Source: Powellomyces hirtus (Eukaryota > Chytridiomycota > Chytridiomycetes > Spizellomycetales > Powellomycetaceae). From it: a stretch of DNA of 64,000 nucleotides. The stretch lies in NCBI GenBank assembly GCA_025526995.1, contig JAHLKG010000016.1, positions 124,001 through 188,000 of the forward strand, written 5' to 3'. The notes beneath the pieces were generated by a model, which saw only the letters and a list, made by a program, of their open reading frames with translations, made no database searches and had not been told where the DNA came from. This document shows positions 21,204-32,181 of the stretch, piece after piece. How positions within the stretch are numbered: position 1 is the first letter of the stretch; every line of letters starts with the position of its first letter. The position numbers and the translations under genes are program-made.

Positions 21204-23652
21204 ATGTCCGCTGGCATTCTGCAGAACAACATCGGCCCGCATCTTGGATTTTATCGTGCGTCGTCGGACACTGTAGATCGCTGTCCTGGTCGTCGGAGCT
21301 GGAATGTACTGACATTTCTCTACAACTCTTATTGCAGCGGGGGAGTACAATACTACAATCGCCCCGCGAACGGTCTCCAAACCTCGCAAAAGGTAAGGCT
21401 TTATAGTGGATTTTACTTTCAAGCTGGATCAACTCTCTCACTTTCCTGCCACAGAGATGATACGGTTGTGGTTAGTGCTGTGGATCTCAGGTATCTGACG
21501 CAGCAAATAGATGGTGATGGGATAGAAGCAAAGCTATTGGAAATGCAAAAAGCCGACGTGAGTGTCAATCAACCAGCCAATTCAAGAGTGCAGATGTTAT
21601 AGGGACCAGCAAAGCTCACACGATATACCGCCACATCTCATCCTCAGCGCGATCGGCGGCACCAGCTGTCCAAAAACCGGATAGCAAACTGGGATAACAC
21701 ATATGCTGGTACGCGGCGACGCCGTCTGCAGGCGCGGATGGATCGGCTTGAGGCCGAGGAGGCTGAGCGAGTGCGGATCGATAAGGAGTACGCTTTTGAG
21801 GAAGCTCAGCGCCGCATCGAATGCATTGCCCGCGCCAAGCAGCTGCAGTACGCTGAAACCGACATGGTCAAGAACTTTCATTCCAAAGTTATTCTGTTTG
21901 AGACACTGCAGGTTGGTAGACGACACATTGGCCCATTGGCTGCCGCATTTGGACACAGCTCATCATCACTCCCCAATTGCAGGAACGAGACATGCAGCTG
22001 GAGCTCAAGAAGCAAGTTGCCGGAGCAGACAAGGCTATCGATCAAGGGTACTACATGGCGACGTGCGCTGAGGTTGCGGCAGGAAACAAGCGAGACATGT
22101 TGGCTGAGATCGAAAAGCGGAAGCGCGGAGTGCTTGTGCAGAACGTACAAAGGGAGCAGGCGAAGGAGAAGCGCGCTCGGGACGCCTTGGAGGAGAAGGT
22201 GAGGATTCAAGTGCAACTCTTAATGAAAGAATGACCACGGTCTTCATGACACACATGATCTTAATTTCCTATCACACAACAGCGCGGCGATACACTCGAG
22301 AACACGCTTATAACGGGCTCACACTTTGCGTCGCAGGACGCGACGCTCGAACGCAAGCGAGCCCAACAAGCAGCTTTCCGCGAGGACCTGAAGCACCAAC
22401 AGCGCGACGCCGTCCAGCGTGCAGAGGCTGCCGCTGCAGAAGAGGCCGCGCGGGCAAATGCAGCCGAGAAATGGGTCACGAGGAAGAAGCTGCAGGTCGC
22501 GAAAAAGAAGGAGATGGAGCGAGAGTGTCGCGCGTAAGTGCAGGGATGGCAGCGTCATTCCTATGCTCTTCTCTCGCTGACGTATCTGTCCATCGTGTCA
22601 TTGGAATAATCAGGAAAGCCATGAAACGCAAGCAGCAAAGCGGTGAGGAAGCGGCACGCAAAGCCCAAGAAGCCGAAGCCCGCATCGACGCGGCGGTAGT
22701 GAAAGCGATGCAGGAGCGTGAGGTCCGAGAGCAGTCCCTCCAGCGAACTGAGGCGGCGAAGCGCTGGAAAGCAGGCGAGGATCTGGCCGAAAGCTACCGT
22801 GACCATGTGAGCATAGTGCCATAACCGCGGGCGACGAAGTGGATGTCATCAGAAGGTTGGCAGACTGACGTAATGTGCATCTTGTCTTTCCCGTTTGGTA
22901 GGTTAACCGTGCAGAAGCGGCAAACAAAGCTCGAATCGAAGACGAAGCAGCTACCCTGCGCGGATATCTCGCTATTGAAGCAGCGACACTGGCAGAACGA
23001 CGCACCAAAGTCGAGGACGCGCGCCGAAAGGGCAAAGAGTTGCAAGAGAGTCATGTTCATGATATGGTATGTGGGAAGCAAAGACCACTTTATGTCTGAG
23101 CCCGGCGACCAATACTGATGGCAAACCTATATTGTTCAGGCGCAGCACAGATTGAATCGACAAGCCGTCGTTCAAAACAGTCTGAAGGAAGCGGCGGAAC
23201 TAGCTTCCACGCAGCAGGACGAGCTTAACGATCTACACACGTACATGCGCAGCCTGGCCAACGAGCCATGGGCGAAGCCTAACACGCGGTTGCAGCTGTA
23301 CGTTGATGCCGAAACTGCCCCAAAGATTAGTGGCCCTACGTCGGCGTTCCCACCCGGAGATCATCGCGGATGGGTCGACACCGGACGGCGGCTAGGATTC
23401 CCCACGCGGGAATCTCAACTGGCGCAGCAACGGCAACAGCAACAGCAACAGCATCAGCAGCCGCCGGTAGTTGTGGTTCGCCCGACCGTGGGCGCAGGAC
23501 CAGCAAGTCGCCCACAGAGTTGCGCGAAGCTTGTTCGGGGAGACACTCTCAATGGTAGGACCTCGGCGTCATCATCCAGACCTGGAAGTTCCGGAAAGAA
23601 CGGTGCAGGTCTAGGAATAACGGGATTGCCCGCGCTTCCCACCCGCGCCTAA
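21204..23652 (+). CDS. CFAP210: CFAP210 (CCDC173)-like axonemal coiled-coil protein
   Basis: CFAP210 is a microtubule inner protein of ciliary doublets. ATG 21204 opens a short exon (MSAGILQNNIGPHLGFY), followed after introns by VVVSAVDLRYLTQQIDGDGI and a long charged helix: RLEAEEAERVRIDKEYAFEE, then the family hallmark TDMVKNFHSKVILFETLQERD and QLELKKQ. The coiled coil goes on to about 23280 with several short introns (at about 21255-21340, 21395-21455, 21550-21600, 21910-21980, 22200-22290, 22535-22612, 22808-22902, 23066-23140). The tail has a CAG-coded glutamine run near 23430-23460 (QQRQQQQQQ) and a low-complexity Ser/Gly end. A doublet-microtubule protein supports a flagellated life stage. 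Exon borders inside the helix are approximate because frames stay open. Confidence 0.75.
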
Positions 23653-24494
23653 TAAATACGCGATCTGAATCCCCTCCCGCTATGGTATCGTCAAACTAGC
23701 TACCGACGTGGTGTTTTGACCGTCTCTTGCCCTGCTGCGAGAACCTTGCGCATGTGTAGCTGCAATCCAGCGCCGTGTGCGCCCATAGCGAAAAAAAGGG
23801 GGGAAAGCCCATAGACTAAAGTCCGACCACCAGGGTTATCCAAGAGGCGATAGCACCACTGCTCCTGCTCCGAATCCTCGGGCCTGCTTTGTTTAATTAC
23901 CTTCTGCTGCTTAATAGAATGTGTTAGTTAGTATGCGCGTGAGCACGAATGAGTAATATAACCAGGCTTTCGCATCTGATCCGTGCCAATTTCGCTTCAA
24001 ATGTCGGCAACCAAATCCAATATCAGAGAGATAAGAGTTATCTTATTAAATTGAAATCCGCCAGTACATGCTAATAAGGTATGGGCACGGACTGCACCGG
24101 GTTGAGGTTTTCCCAAAATTGTGGTTTCCGCGGAGTATTTTCGGCATTTTCATGCTCCATGTTCAGAAAAGATGGTTTAAGTTACGCCATTCCAACGTGG
24201 CAACACACAAGGACATGCCTACATCGATCTCCAGACCAGATGAGCTACACGCTGGAGGCGGCGTGTGATTTTTGAGAGATGGGGCGTATAGCGGTGGGAC
24301 AGCGGGGCGTTGGGGTACAAGCTTCGGTTACAGCTTCTCGAGGTCCCTTGGTGTTCCAAAATTGGAGGGCACTTCAGAAGCGAGGTTCCCTTCTTTTGCG
24401 ACATATTCTCTGTAGGAGCTCAGTGTCACGCGCGGTATCATATGACTGCGACAAGCTGTAGGCCCGATGCCGACAAAACGCTCCCACGCTTTTT
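23653..24494. other. Intergenic, 0.84 kb
   Basis: Convergent 3' flanks of CFAP210 and XRCC2. AT-rich around 23880-24070. Short open frames on both strands show no family features. No gene supported. Confidence 0.45.
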
Positions 24495-25474
24495 TCAGAC
24501 CTTCTTCCAACGAACGGTTCCCTGTTCCCTCCAAACGTAACAAAAGCGGTCGGCCAACGTTGCCCATGGACCGTCGCTATAACGCGTCGGCATCGCCTCA
24601 TCCGGATTTGTAGGAAACATTTCCCACCGGGTCACAACGATACCGCAATGGAAGTTGTCTTTCAAATTTCGGAGAGCGCGGATGAGGGCTCGGTGGACAG
24701 ATTCGTGCATGAACGAAGCAGGTTGCGGAACAGGATCATCGTCGGGTCCACGTGGTTCCAGGTGCGGGCCTTCGCCAAGGTCATACAATCGGTTTATCCA
24801 GTAGAACGGGGACAAGCTGTCGATTACGATCAGTGGTCCGAGAGTTTGGCAACGTCTCAGAAAACTATGTTCTGCGTGTATCAGCGTCGCGAGCAGTTCT
24901 AGAGCTGTGGACGGACGCGCGGTTTGCAAGCGGGCGAGACTGGATGAGATGAGGACATTGACGGACGCTTCGGAGACTGCGTGCTCCGACGACGCTGCTT
25001 CCACGCACTTTGTAATGTGCGCTTTCATGTAAGATCGCAACGCGCGCAGAGAGAAACGGAGGTCACAGTCAAGCACTAAGACACCAGTGCTGCTTCCGCC
25101 GAGATGCACAGGCGGTGAGAGTGCCGTCAGTGGTAATAAAAGCGGTGGGCTCCAGCGGCGTGGGAGTATTGTCAGCGTTATCATGCGCTACGGAAGCAGA
25201 TTGCGTAGTCATTAGTATTGAGAACTTACAACAGTCGTCCGAGAGGTTTTAGTCGTGAAGGTTCGCGTACCATCACAAGCTCTGTCTTTCCGCCTCCGAG
25301 AGGTCCGCACAAGTCCAGCAGTTCTCCCGAGCGCACACGGGGTAGAGAGATGGGAAAGGCATTGATGTCGAAAATGGGTGTTCCGCGACGGAAACTCGCA
25401 AACAATTCGAGAGCAGTTTCACATTCTATGACTTTGAGTTCCTCAGGGGTTTCGAGGAAAGTGGGCGAAGACAT
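24495..25474 (-). CDS. XRCC2: XRCC2-type RAD51 paralogue
   Basis: Recombination-repair ATPase that helps RAD51 load on single-stranded DNA. Exon 1 starts at ATG 25474 (MSSPTFLETPEELKVIE) and carries Walker A as GPLGGGKTEL. After an intron of about 70-80 nt (25270s to 25187) exon 2 begins RMITLTILPRRW, replacing the helix after Walker A. Walker B and the XRCC2-specific stretch follow as LIVIDSLSPFYWINRLYDLG. The protein ends with an FHCGIVVTRW strand and an aromatic tail. About 300 residues in total, close to animal XRCC2. The start lies 213 bp from that of COA6 on the other strand. Confidence 0.85.
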
Positions 25475-25687
25475 TAGCCGTCATCGTGGTTCTCCGTCTT
25501 GCTGTCTTTGTGCTATCGGAGCTGCTGCTGCTGAGCTGCACACACATTGACACAGGTTGGCCGAATAATCGGACTACATGCGCCACTCCGCGCCACATAT
25601 TTGCGAACACGTGATTGTCAGCGCTCGTCATGTCCGTCTCCAGCGTCGGTCACTTGCAAGTTCAACTATTCCCAGCAATCTTCCGTA
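25475..25687. promoter_or_regulatory. Short bidirectional promoter, XRCC2/COA6
   Basis: Only 213 bp separate the two head-to-head start codons, so both promoters must sit here. No clear TATA box. Confidence 0.45.
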
Positions 25688-26192
25688 ATGCCCGTCGACG
25701 TACCCAAGCTGGGCTCCCTCCCGCCTTCTCGATCCGACCGCGCTAAATGCTGGAAGGCTCGCGATGCGTACTTTAGATGCCTTGATTCGCACGGCCTCTA
25801 CCTGCAGGGCCTGGCTCCGCAAACACACGAAGAAATAATAGCGATAGACCCACAGCGACTGACTGTGGCGTCCGAGAAGGACAGGAACCTGAGCAAGGAT
25901 GATAAGAAAAAGTTGTTTGCCTGCAGGGAGACGAAAGAGGAGTTTGATACGGGCTGCTTAGCCAGCTGGGTGAGGATTGCTTCGTACATCTCGCCAGACT
26001 CTCACGCTTCGACAGATATTTATGTATGTCTTTTCATTTGCGGAATAGGTACAGCACTTCAGTCTACTCCGGGTGAAAGACCTGCAAACTGCGCACATGA
26101 AAAAAAGGATGGACGAGGAAGATGCGAAACAATCTACATCCAACGATGACTTTTGGGAGAAAGTTACCGCTAAACCAAACACCGGAAAATAG
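25688..26192 (+). CDS. COA6: Cytochrome c oxidase assembly factor 6
   Basis: Small twin-Cys protein of the mitochondrial intermembrane space, needed for copper delivery to COX2. ATG 25688 opens MPVDVPKLGSLPPSRSDRAK. The signature CWKARDAYFRCLD gives the first C-x9-C, and CRETKEEFDTGCLASW gives the second C-x10-C before the conserved Ser-Trp-Val. One intron (25970-26041): the SW codon pair joins VQHFSLLRVKDLQ and the tail NDDFWEKVTAKPNTGK, stop at 26192. There is an insert of about 30 residues between the two Cys pairs relative to short animal forms. About 145 residues. Confidence 0.9.
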
Positions 26193-26515
26193 GTTCTCAC
26201 GCAATCACATCGCGTCGGACAACCGTCTCCGTTCGAATGCCGATATGAGAGAGAGGACGCAACATGTGCATCACGATCAGCTCATTTGCGGCACTCAACT
26301 TTTCCGAAAGGTCTGCGACAATGGCCACTAGCCGGGACTGAAGGTTTACTTCCTGCATGAAAGCGGCACTCGCTACCTAGGAACCACGCATCTAATGACG
26401 TCCAGCAACACCCTGAGCCTGAACCGCTGACAGACACTTCAAGTTGCGGAAGACATTCACCAAGAGGGATATGTACATATACCACATAGACGAATTTTGG
26501 TATGCAGTAATCGCA
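26193..26515. other. Intergenic, convergent 3' flanks
   Basis: Between COA6 (+) and UXS1 (-). No gene or repeat seen. Confidence 0.45.
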
Positions 26516-27828
26516 TTAATCAAGCTCCAAAATGACTTTTGAGAAGTATTCTATAGTTTCCTCAATGCCCTGCATTACTGCTATCTTCGGGGTCCAGCCC
26601 AACCACTCCTTGGCCCGTGTGATGTCCGGTCGTCGCCGTTGCGGATCGTCCGTGGTTGACGGCAGGTTGATTATATTTACACTCTGATTGACAGTACTCC
26701 GTATGATTTCGGCAAAGTCAGCGATACTATATTCATCGGGATTTCCCAGATTCACTGGCTCCTTGACATCGGACTGCATCAGTTCGATGAGTCCATCCAC
26801 CAGATCATGGACGTACTGGAACGACCGCGTCTGTTCTCCTTCCCCGTAAACTGTCAGATCCTCGCCTTTCAAGGCTTGGATGATGAAATTTGAGACCACT
26901 CTTCCATCATTTTCATTCATCCGGGGCCCGAAAGTGTTGAATATGCGAGCGACGCGAACTTGAATGCCTTCTTGTTGCGCGTACGCGTACGCTAATGTTT
27001 CCGCGACACGCTTGCCTTCATCGTAACATGCCCTTGGTCCAATCTGCCAAAAAAACACAATCGTAAGTCAGGTTACGCTGGACTACCATTTGTATCTGTT
27101 GCTTACGGGGTTGACGTTGCCCCAGTATGATTCCTTTTGTGGATGTTCTAGCGGATCCCCGTATACTTCCGAAGTTGATGTGAGCAAAAATCTCGCCTTT
27201 GTGCGCTTAGCGAGACCAAGCATGTTGATTGTTCCAACCACGCTTGTTTTGACTGTTTTGATTGGGTTGTTTTGGTAATGCGGTGGGGATGCTGGACAAG
27301 CCAAGTGGTATATTTCATCTACTTCTGCCATCATAGGCTCTGAAATTTAGAAATGAAACGCGTGAGATCACTTCCCACAGCCGTCGGCAGCTCAAGGGAT
27401 TTATACCCACCTATCACATCATGTCTAATAAGCTCAAAATTTGGGTGCCCTAACCAGTGCTCCACGTTCTTCTTGCATCCCGTGTAAAAGTTATCCATAG
27501 CAATGACGTCGTGTCCCATAAGCATCAGACGGTCGACCAGGTGAGAGCCGACGAAGCCCGCCCCGCCGGTAACCAGAATCCTCTTCTTCTCTCGGTGTGA
27601 GAGCAGGCGAACGCTTGGAAATGTTCGAGTGTTCACATCGTAGTCGATTACGTCGCCTGCAGGACTCTGACGTCGGCCCGACAGGTCCGTCAGATATAAC
27701 TTGCGCAACTCTGAGAGCTCGAATCGTGTACCGCAACTGACGCTCCCCACAAAAGTTACACGCCCTTTCAAGGACGCTTCCTCACCCAGCGTACTAGGGG
27801 AGCGCGGCATCGTTGTGGTCTCGTCCAT
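26516..27828 (-). CDS. UXS1: UDP-glucuronic acid decarboxylase (UDP-xylose synthase)
   Basis: NAD-dependent extended short-chain dehydrogenase that makes UDP-xylose from UDP-glucuronate for glycan synthesis. Exon 1 starts at ATG 27828 and reads [19 protein letters not shown] (Rossmann GxxGxxG) and [14 protein letters not shown]. Exon 2 has [19 protein letters not shown] and [15 protein letters not shown]. Exon 3 begins [12 protein letters not shown] with the catalytic Tyr-x-x-x-Lys, then [20 protein letters not shown] and [18 protein letters not shown]. Two introns, near 27410-27335 and 27110-27045. The roughly 80-residue N-terminus has no obvious membrane anchor, so a cytosolic form is likelier than a type II Golgi form. 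Confidence 0.93.
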
Positions 27829-28142
27829 TTAAGATCTAGCGAGTGTTGTTGTTTGGCCTGAGATTCCTTTTCCGCGTGAAATCAGACGCGCCCGTGCACG
27901 CGTGGCTTTCAGAAGGAGTCATCTTTCTTTCTTGATAGTGTTTTAGTGAACCCTCCCCAACTGTTCTAGCAGGCACCCTACTGATTTTTGCCTTTGTCGT
28001 CGCGGCTTATGAATCGCCCATCTTTGTGCATTTATAAATTCAAACAAACTAATCCTTTGCAACCATTCCCATCGCTCGCACCTCCCGCCGAAAAAAAGTG
28101 GCGACAATCGGGAACATCGCCGTCTTGGCGGACGACTGCAAT
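27829..28142. promoter_or_regulatory. Divergent upstream region of UXS1 and small basic ORF
   Basis: About 310 bp between two head-to-head starts. No distinct motif recognised. Confidence 0.35.
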
Positions 28143-28616
28143 ATGGCTCCTTTGCAACTAGCCACCAAAAAGTAAGTGATTGAAAGGATATCTGCCGCAT
28201 CGTGTATTCATTTTGACCATCAAAATAGATTGAATCCCTTTATATCCTGCATGTCAATGCTAACCAAGAAAACGAAACCTGCGTTGGCCTCGCGTACTGC
28301 CATATAGTACTGGGTATGATTTCAGCTTAGGTCGGCTCGGTGTTTATGATTGTTCAGTTCCTAACCCAGAAATGTATGTGTAGGCGTTATGAGCGGAAAT
28401 ACACATCTACCGATCACGTTCGAGTTTGACAATAGCGCAGTCAGAATCGATTTGATTAAGCAGCGTGTTCAACGCGCCGTCAAACGAGGGGAGTGCCAAT
28501 TCCCAGGCGGCGGAAAGCGGACTAAAAGCCTTGGCCGCTCAGGGAAGCCAAAGGCCCTGAATGAGATTCGCAGTACAGCGGGGTGTCAAAAAGCTGCCGG
28601 TCCCTCGAAAGCTTAG
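28143..28616 (+). CDS. Possible small basic protein, unrecognised
   Basis: ATG 28143 (MAPLQLATKK) runs into a strong GTAAGT donor; the likely acceptor is the TAG at 28381-28383. The next exon in phase gives RYERKYTSTDH and meets a stop unless a second short intron (about 28428-28474) is removed, which would give RVQRAVKRGECQFPGGGKR and a stop at 28616. Very Lys/Arg/Gly-rich. The last codons before the stop come from the left arm of a perfect hairpin (28576-28645), so the reading frame may only run into a repeat. No family recognised; the start and donor are the best evidence that something is transcribed. Confidence 0.3.
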
Positions 28617-28645
28617 TAGGTCTGCAGCTTTTTGACACCCCACTG
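28576..28645. repeat. 22-bp inverted repeat with 26-nt loop
   Basis: The left arm 28576-28597 and the right arm 28624-28645 pair at 21 of 22 positions (one G-to-A difference near the outer end). The arms begin CAGCGGGGTGTCAAAAAGC and end with its reverse complement. The outer end resembles the terminal repeats of Tc1/mariner-like elements, with a TA just outside the left arm, but there is no transposase and no matching TA on the right. It could be a foldback element, a collapsed small transposon or a transcript hairpin. Confidence 0.75.
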
Positions 28646-29221
28646 AGCAATTCGATGTAGTATGAAATGTTTTGAAGCTAAATTATGCATCATGACTTTT
28701 ATTCAATTCTGCTCAATGCTTTCCACAATTTACAACTTCAGTTTCAGTACAGCTGAGACTAAGTATTAATCTCTTCTTTTTCTTTCCTCTGAAGTGCTCC
28801 ATTGATAAAACCATCATCATCATGTTTGTAAAAGCAGGTAAAATTGTTGATGTGAAGAAAAGTGCCAAAAAGTAAATGCCAAAATCCCACAAATCCGACA
28901 ATTGGGATGAGTTGCGTCTCGCGAGAAGTGCCGAAAAATGGGTAAACCAAAACGTTCACCGGCAGTGGCCGCGACAAGCTCCGGTGGATCCGACACGTCC
29001 AGTTTACTCTTTTCGACAGACTCAATATCCTACTTGTAAATACAAGTACGCAACAGTGCTGGGATCTGCTCTGCTTTTGGTGCGCCCCTGTCCCACCCGG
29101 GTTCCCCGATAGTTTCTTCACTCGTCGTCCGGAAGTTCGACTATAAGACCCTGGAACGCTCAAGTGCCCGTCGCCATCGTCGTGCAGGCCGTTTAGTGGC
29201 AGGTTCCCTCACTGAGGGCCA
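28646..29221. other. Intergenic, upstream of NEM1-type gene
   Basis: AT-rich first half (28646-28870), mixed second half. A plus-strand open frame at 28876-29112 has no family features. Likely leader and promoter of the next gene. Confidence 0.4.
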
Positions 29222-30492
29222 ATGAGTTTCTCCTCACTGAGAACTAGCATACATAGAAACGAAGACTATCAACCGTCCACAGCAGGCTCGACGTCTATGC
29301 AGAGCCTGTCAGTGACATTGGCGGCTCTCGCACGATGGTTTGAGAGCCTTATTGTCATTCTTATGGGATGGATACCCATTGATAGCTGGAGGAACAGGTG
29401 GTTGCAGGGTGGCCGAGAGGAGAGACGAAGGAGTGGGAAAAGGGTTCTCGGACGAGCCGCAGTCAATCCCACTCGAGGAGGACGTTCGCTTACCACGGAC
29501 GGCAGTGCTCTACCGACGCCGAGACGATCCCGCCGTTTGAAAGAGAAACATCTCACCGGATCATCTTCGATTCCGCCGCCAGGCACGAGCTCAGGCTCCA
29601 GCTCTTCTGAAAGTGATCAAATCACAGACTCGGACTCCAACGCCAGCGATGTACCGCAGCCACGGCAGCTGGGGCGGCTACGGTCCTCTGCGCATCCACG
29701 AAAGCATGAACCACGCACCCATCTCCACAGAAACCCCTCCACCCTTCCATACCCGCACAATCTTCCCAAGAAAACACTCGTTTTGGATTTGGACGAAACC
29801 TTGATCCACTCTACATCGCGCGGAGCGCGGAATTACCATCATATGGTTGAAGTTCTTGTTGACCGCCATGTGTTCTTATACTATGTATATAAGCGCCCGC
29901 ATTGCGACCTGTTTCTCAAAAAGGTAACGTGGAACAGTGTGATGTGAATACGCGTATCGAACAATAACCATTTATGCTGCCATCACGTTATCAGGTTTGC
30001 GAATGGTACAAAGTGGTCATCTTCACTGCCTCAATGCCCGAGTACGCCGATCCCGTCATCGATTGGCTCGATCCTCGCAAGACTTTGTTTGCAGAAAGAT
30101 ACTTCAGACAGGTGAGATTGCATTCGCATGTTCCTTGAAAGGCTCATCCCACTCATAGCCAGGCGCTGCCTCTCTCGATTCCTCGACCACCTCCAGTCCT
30201 GTATGTACCACAACGGTCTTTACGTCAAAGATCTTTCCATAATAGAGCCTGATTTGTCACGCGTTTGTCTCATTGACAACTCGCCGATCTCTTATCAAAA
30301 GAACGAAGGTACAGCAACTTGGTCACATCTTCTTGGTGGAAACTTTAGCGCTAATCTTCAATGGTAGACAATGGGATTCCGATAGAAACGTGGCAAACCG
30401 ACACAACAGATGAGGCTTTGCTGGATATGCTTCCGTTTTTGGATGCGCTGCGCTATGTGGAGGACGTGAGACATATTTTGGCGATGAAATAG
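29222..30492 (+). CDS. NEM1: Nuclear-envelope CTD-like phosphatase (Nem1/Dullard)
   Basis: Ser/Thr phosphatase of the nuclear envelope/ER; in yeast Nem1-Spo7 dephosphorylates lipin (Pah1) and so steers phosphatidate to storage lipid. From ATG 29222: a hydrophobic anchor (ALARWFESLIVILMGWIPI), a Ser/Arg-rich linker, then the HAD catalytic core LVLDLDETLIHST (DxDxT) near 29780. After introns at about 29923-29995, 30112-30200 and 30308-30365 the core goes on with VVIFTASMPEYADPVIDWLD, YVKDLSIIEPDLSRVCLID, NSPISYQKNE and LLDMLPFLDALRYVEDVR. In the third join, splicing to the acceptor before TCCTGTATG gives FRQSCMYHNGLYVKDLS, matching the family. Stop at 30492. Confidence 0.92.
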
Positions 30493-30925
30493 GGTTGTTT
30501 TGGGCGTCAGGACAGGCCGGATCTGCTGAGACATTAAGAAACGCTAACCTGTGCATGACAAGGCATCGAAGCTGGGCATGGGCATTGAACATAGTTTATA
30601 GCACATAAGATTGGATGCACCTCCAAGCTGGAGTATCGAATGAAGAATCGCGGTTTTGAACGACATTTTTTCCGTGACAAATCCAGCTTTGTCCATTCTC
30701 CTTGTGTAGCCATCTTCTCCTGGCTGCCAAGCATCTGCTCAGTGACATCGACGTTGCCTCCTGTAGTTACACTGGCTCTCCGCGCCAACATGGAGCCATG
30801 GTATTGTCTAATGTGAATACTACACCGGTTCTGAGGCAAGGTGTATAGACGCGCTTTATCCAAAGCAGCAAAACATGTTGTGGTTATAAACAGAATGTAC
30901 ATATGTGCAGAACAGCATCACTAAA
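30493..30925. other. Intergenic, convergent 3' flanks
   Basis: Between NEM1 (+) and the secreted protein gene (-). No supported gene. Confidence 0.4.
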
Positions 30926-31685
30926 CTACAAGGTGGCGAGGAGCATGGTCAGGCCAAGGCCGGCCGCCGCGGCGAGCGTGCTGCCAACGGCGGTGATTTG
31001 AGCACCAGATGGAGCAGTAGCACCTGGGGCAGAGGCCGGGCTTGCGGCGGCAGGAGCGGGAGTGGCGGCGCCATGGCTGTGACTGTGGCCGTCTTTGTTG
31101 TCGTGGCAGAAGGGTTCGACCATGGCGTTGGCGGCGCAGAAAGCAAGGTAGTTTTTGCACTAGAAATGTAACAGATATATGAGACATGTTAGCAAATTGT
31201 CATTTTTGTTGATGGGTGCGACGGCGGGGGCATACCTCAGGCATCTCGGGCATGTCCTTGCACAAGCTGGTCAGAGACGTCAGGGCCTTGCAATCGGAAA
31301 CTCCGGTGGCGGGGTTCCTGGCGGGGCAGACGAATGTTCCTTGACAACCAGCCATCGAAGCCATGCTGCCACTGCAGATATTGGCCACGTCGGAGCTGGC
31401 GTTGCGAGCAGTCAGGATGGCTGGCACCGGCGCTGCGGCGGCATTCTTGGTGACGCAAGCAGCGTCTGTGGCGGTGAAAGGGTCGGCGCAGGCGGACGCA
31501 AGAAGCGAGTCTGCGTTACAGGTAGGCACTGAAGTCTGGGTGGTGCAGGCAGCAAAGAGCTCGCATGCGGGGGTGTTGGGGAACGTCTTGCAGAGGGTGG
31601 TCAGACCAGCAGTAGCAGTGCCTTGTGCCTGGACACCAGCTGCAGCGAGAGCGAGAGCAACGACTTGAACGGTGGTGAAATGCAT
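30926..31685 (-). CDS. Secreted Cys-rich, probably GPI-anchored protein
   Basis: ATG 31685 opens a classic signal peptide (MHFTTVQVVALALAAAGVQA, cut after AQA). The mature part has many evenly spaced Cys (TLCKTF, ACELFAACTT, NICSGSM, GTFVCPAR) and a motif LCKDMPEMPE that continues across one intron (31235-31162) into CKNYLAFCAANAMVEPFC. A His-rich patch DGHSHSHG follows, then an Ala/Pro-rich linker and a hydrophobic end (LAAAAGLGLTMLLATL), as in a GPI-attachment signal. About 230 residues. Family resemblance is to Cys-rich surface proteins of early-diverging fungi; function unknown. The His patch could bind Cu or Zn, which is inference. Confidence 0.75.
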
Positions 31686-32181
31686 GGTAGTTTTTGCTTG
31701 ATGTCTTGAGTCAATGAAAAGGGAAAAGGGCGGGAGTTGGCAGGAAAGATGAGGGATTTTACGGACGACACGCTCCATTTATGCGACTGCATGACGGCCT
31801 TTGCGGGCTTTTCTTTTGCAGGACTGAAACTTAATGAATGACTGACTGACTGGCTGCAGTGCACTCCTTTTGCCAATCCTCGATCCGTTAGTGTGAGTCA
31901 TTTGAGATGGCTGCGGCTGAGGGGTCCCTCCTCGGTAATGAGGGTTGGGTCTCCAAAGTGAGTCACTTATTAGAGTGGCGTCGCCCGTCCCAATCTAACT
32001 TAATTTGGTAATTGTATTACCTCGCTTCCCTCCCCTTGTTTCAGCCCGGTCTCGCTGAGTCAGCTACGCGCAGCAGCGCCCACGTGACTGGGCTTGGACC
32101 TGTTCTGAGCTGGGTTTACCTGCAGACCAAGGCATCGTTATTTTGTGAGAAACTTGGCCCATTGCCCCAGAGAGTTGCAGA
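31686..32181. promoter_or_regulatory. Divergent upstream region of secreted protein and TMEM209
   Basis: About 500 bp. Contains a short GACT-type repeat (TGAATGACTGACTGACTGGC) near 31834-31853. No gene seen. Confidence 0.4.
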
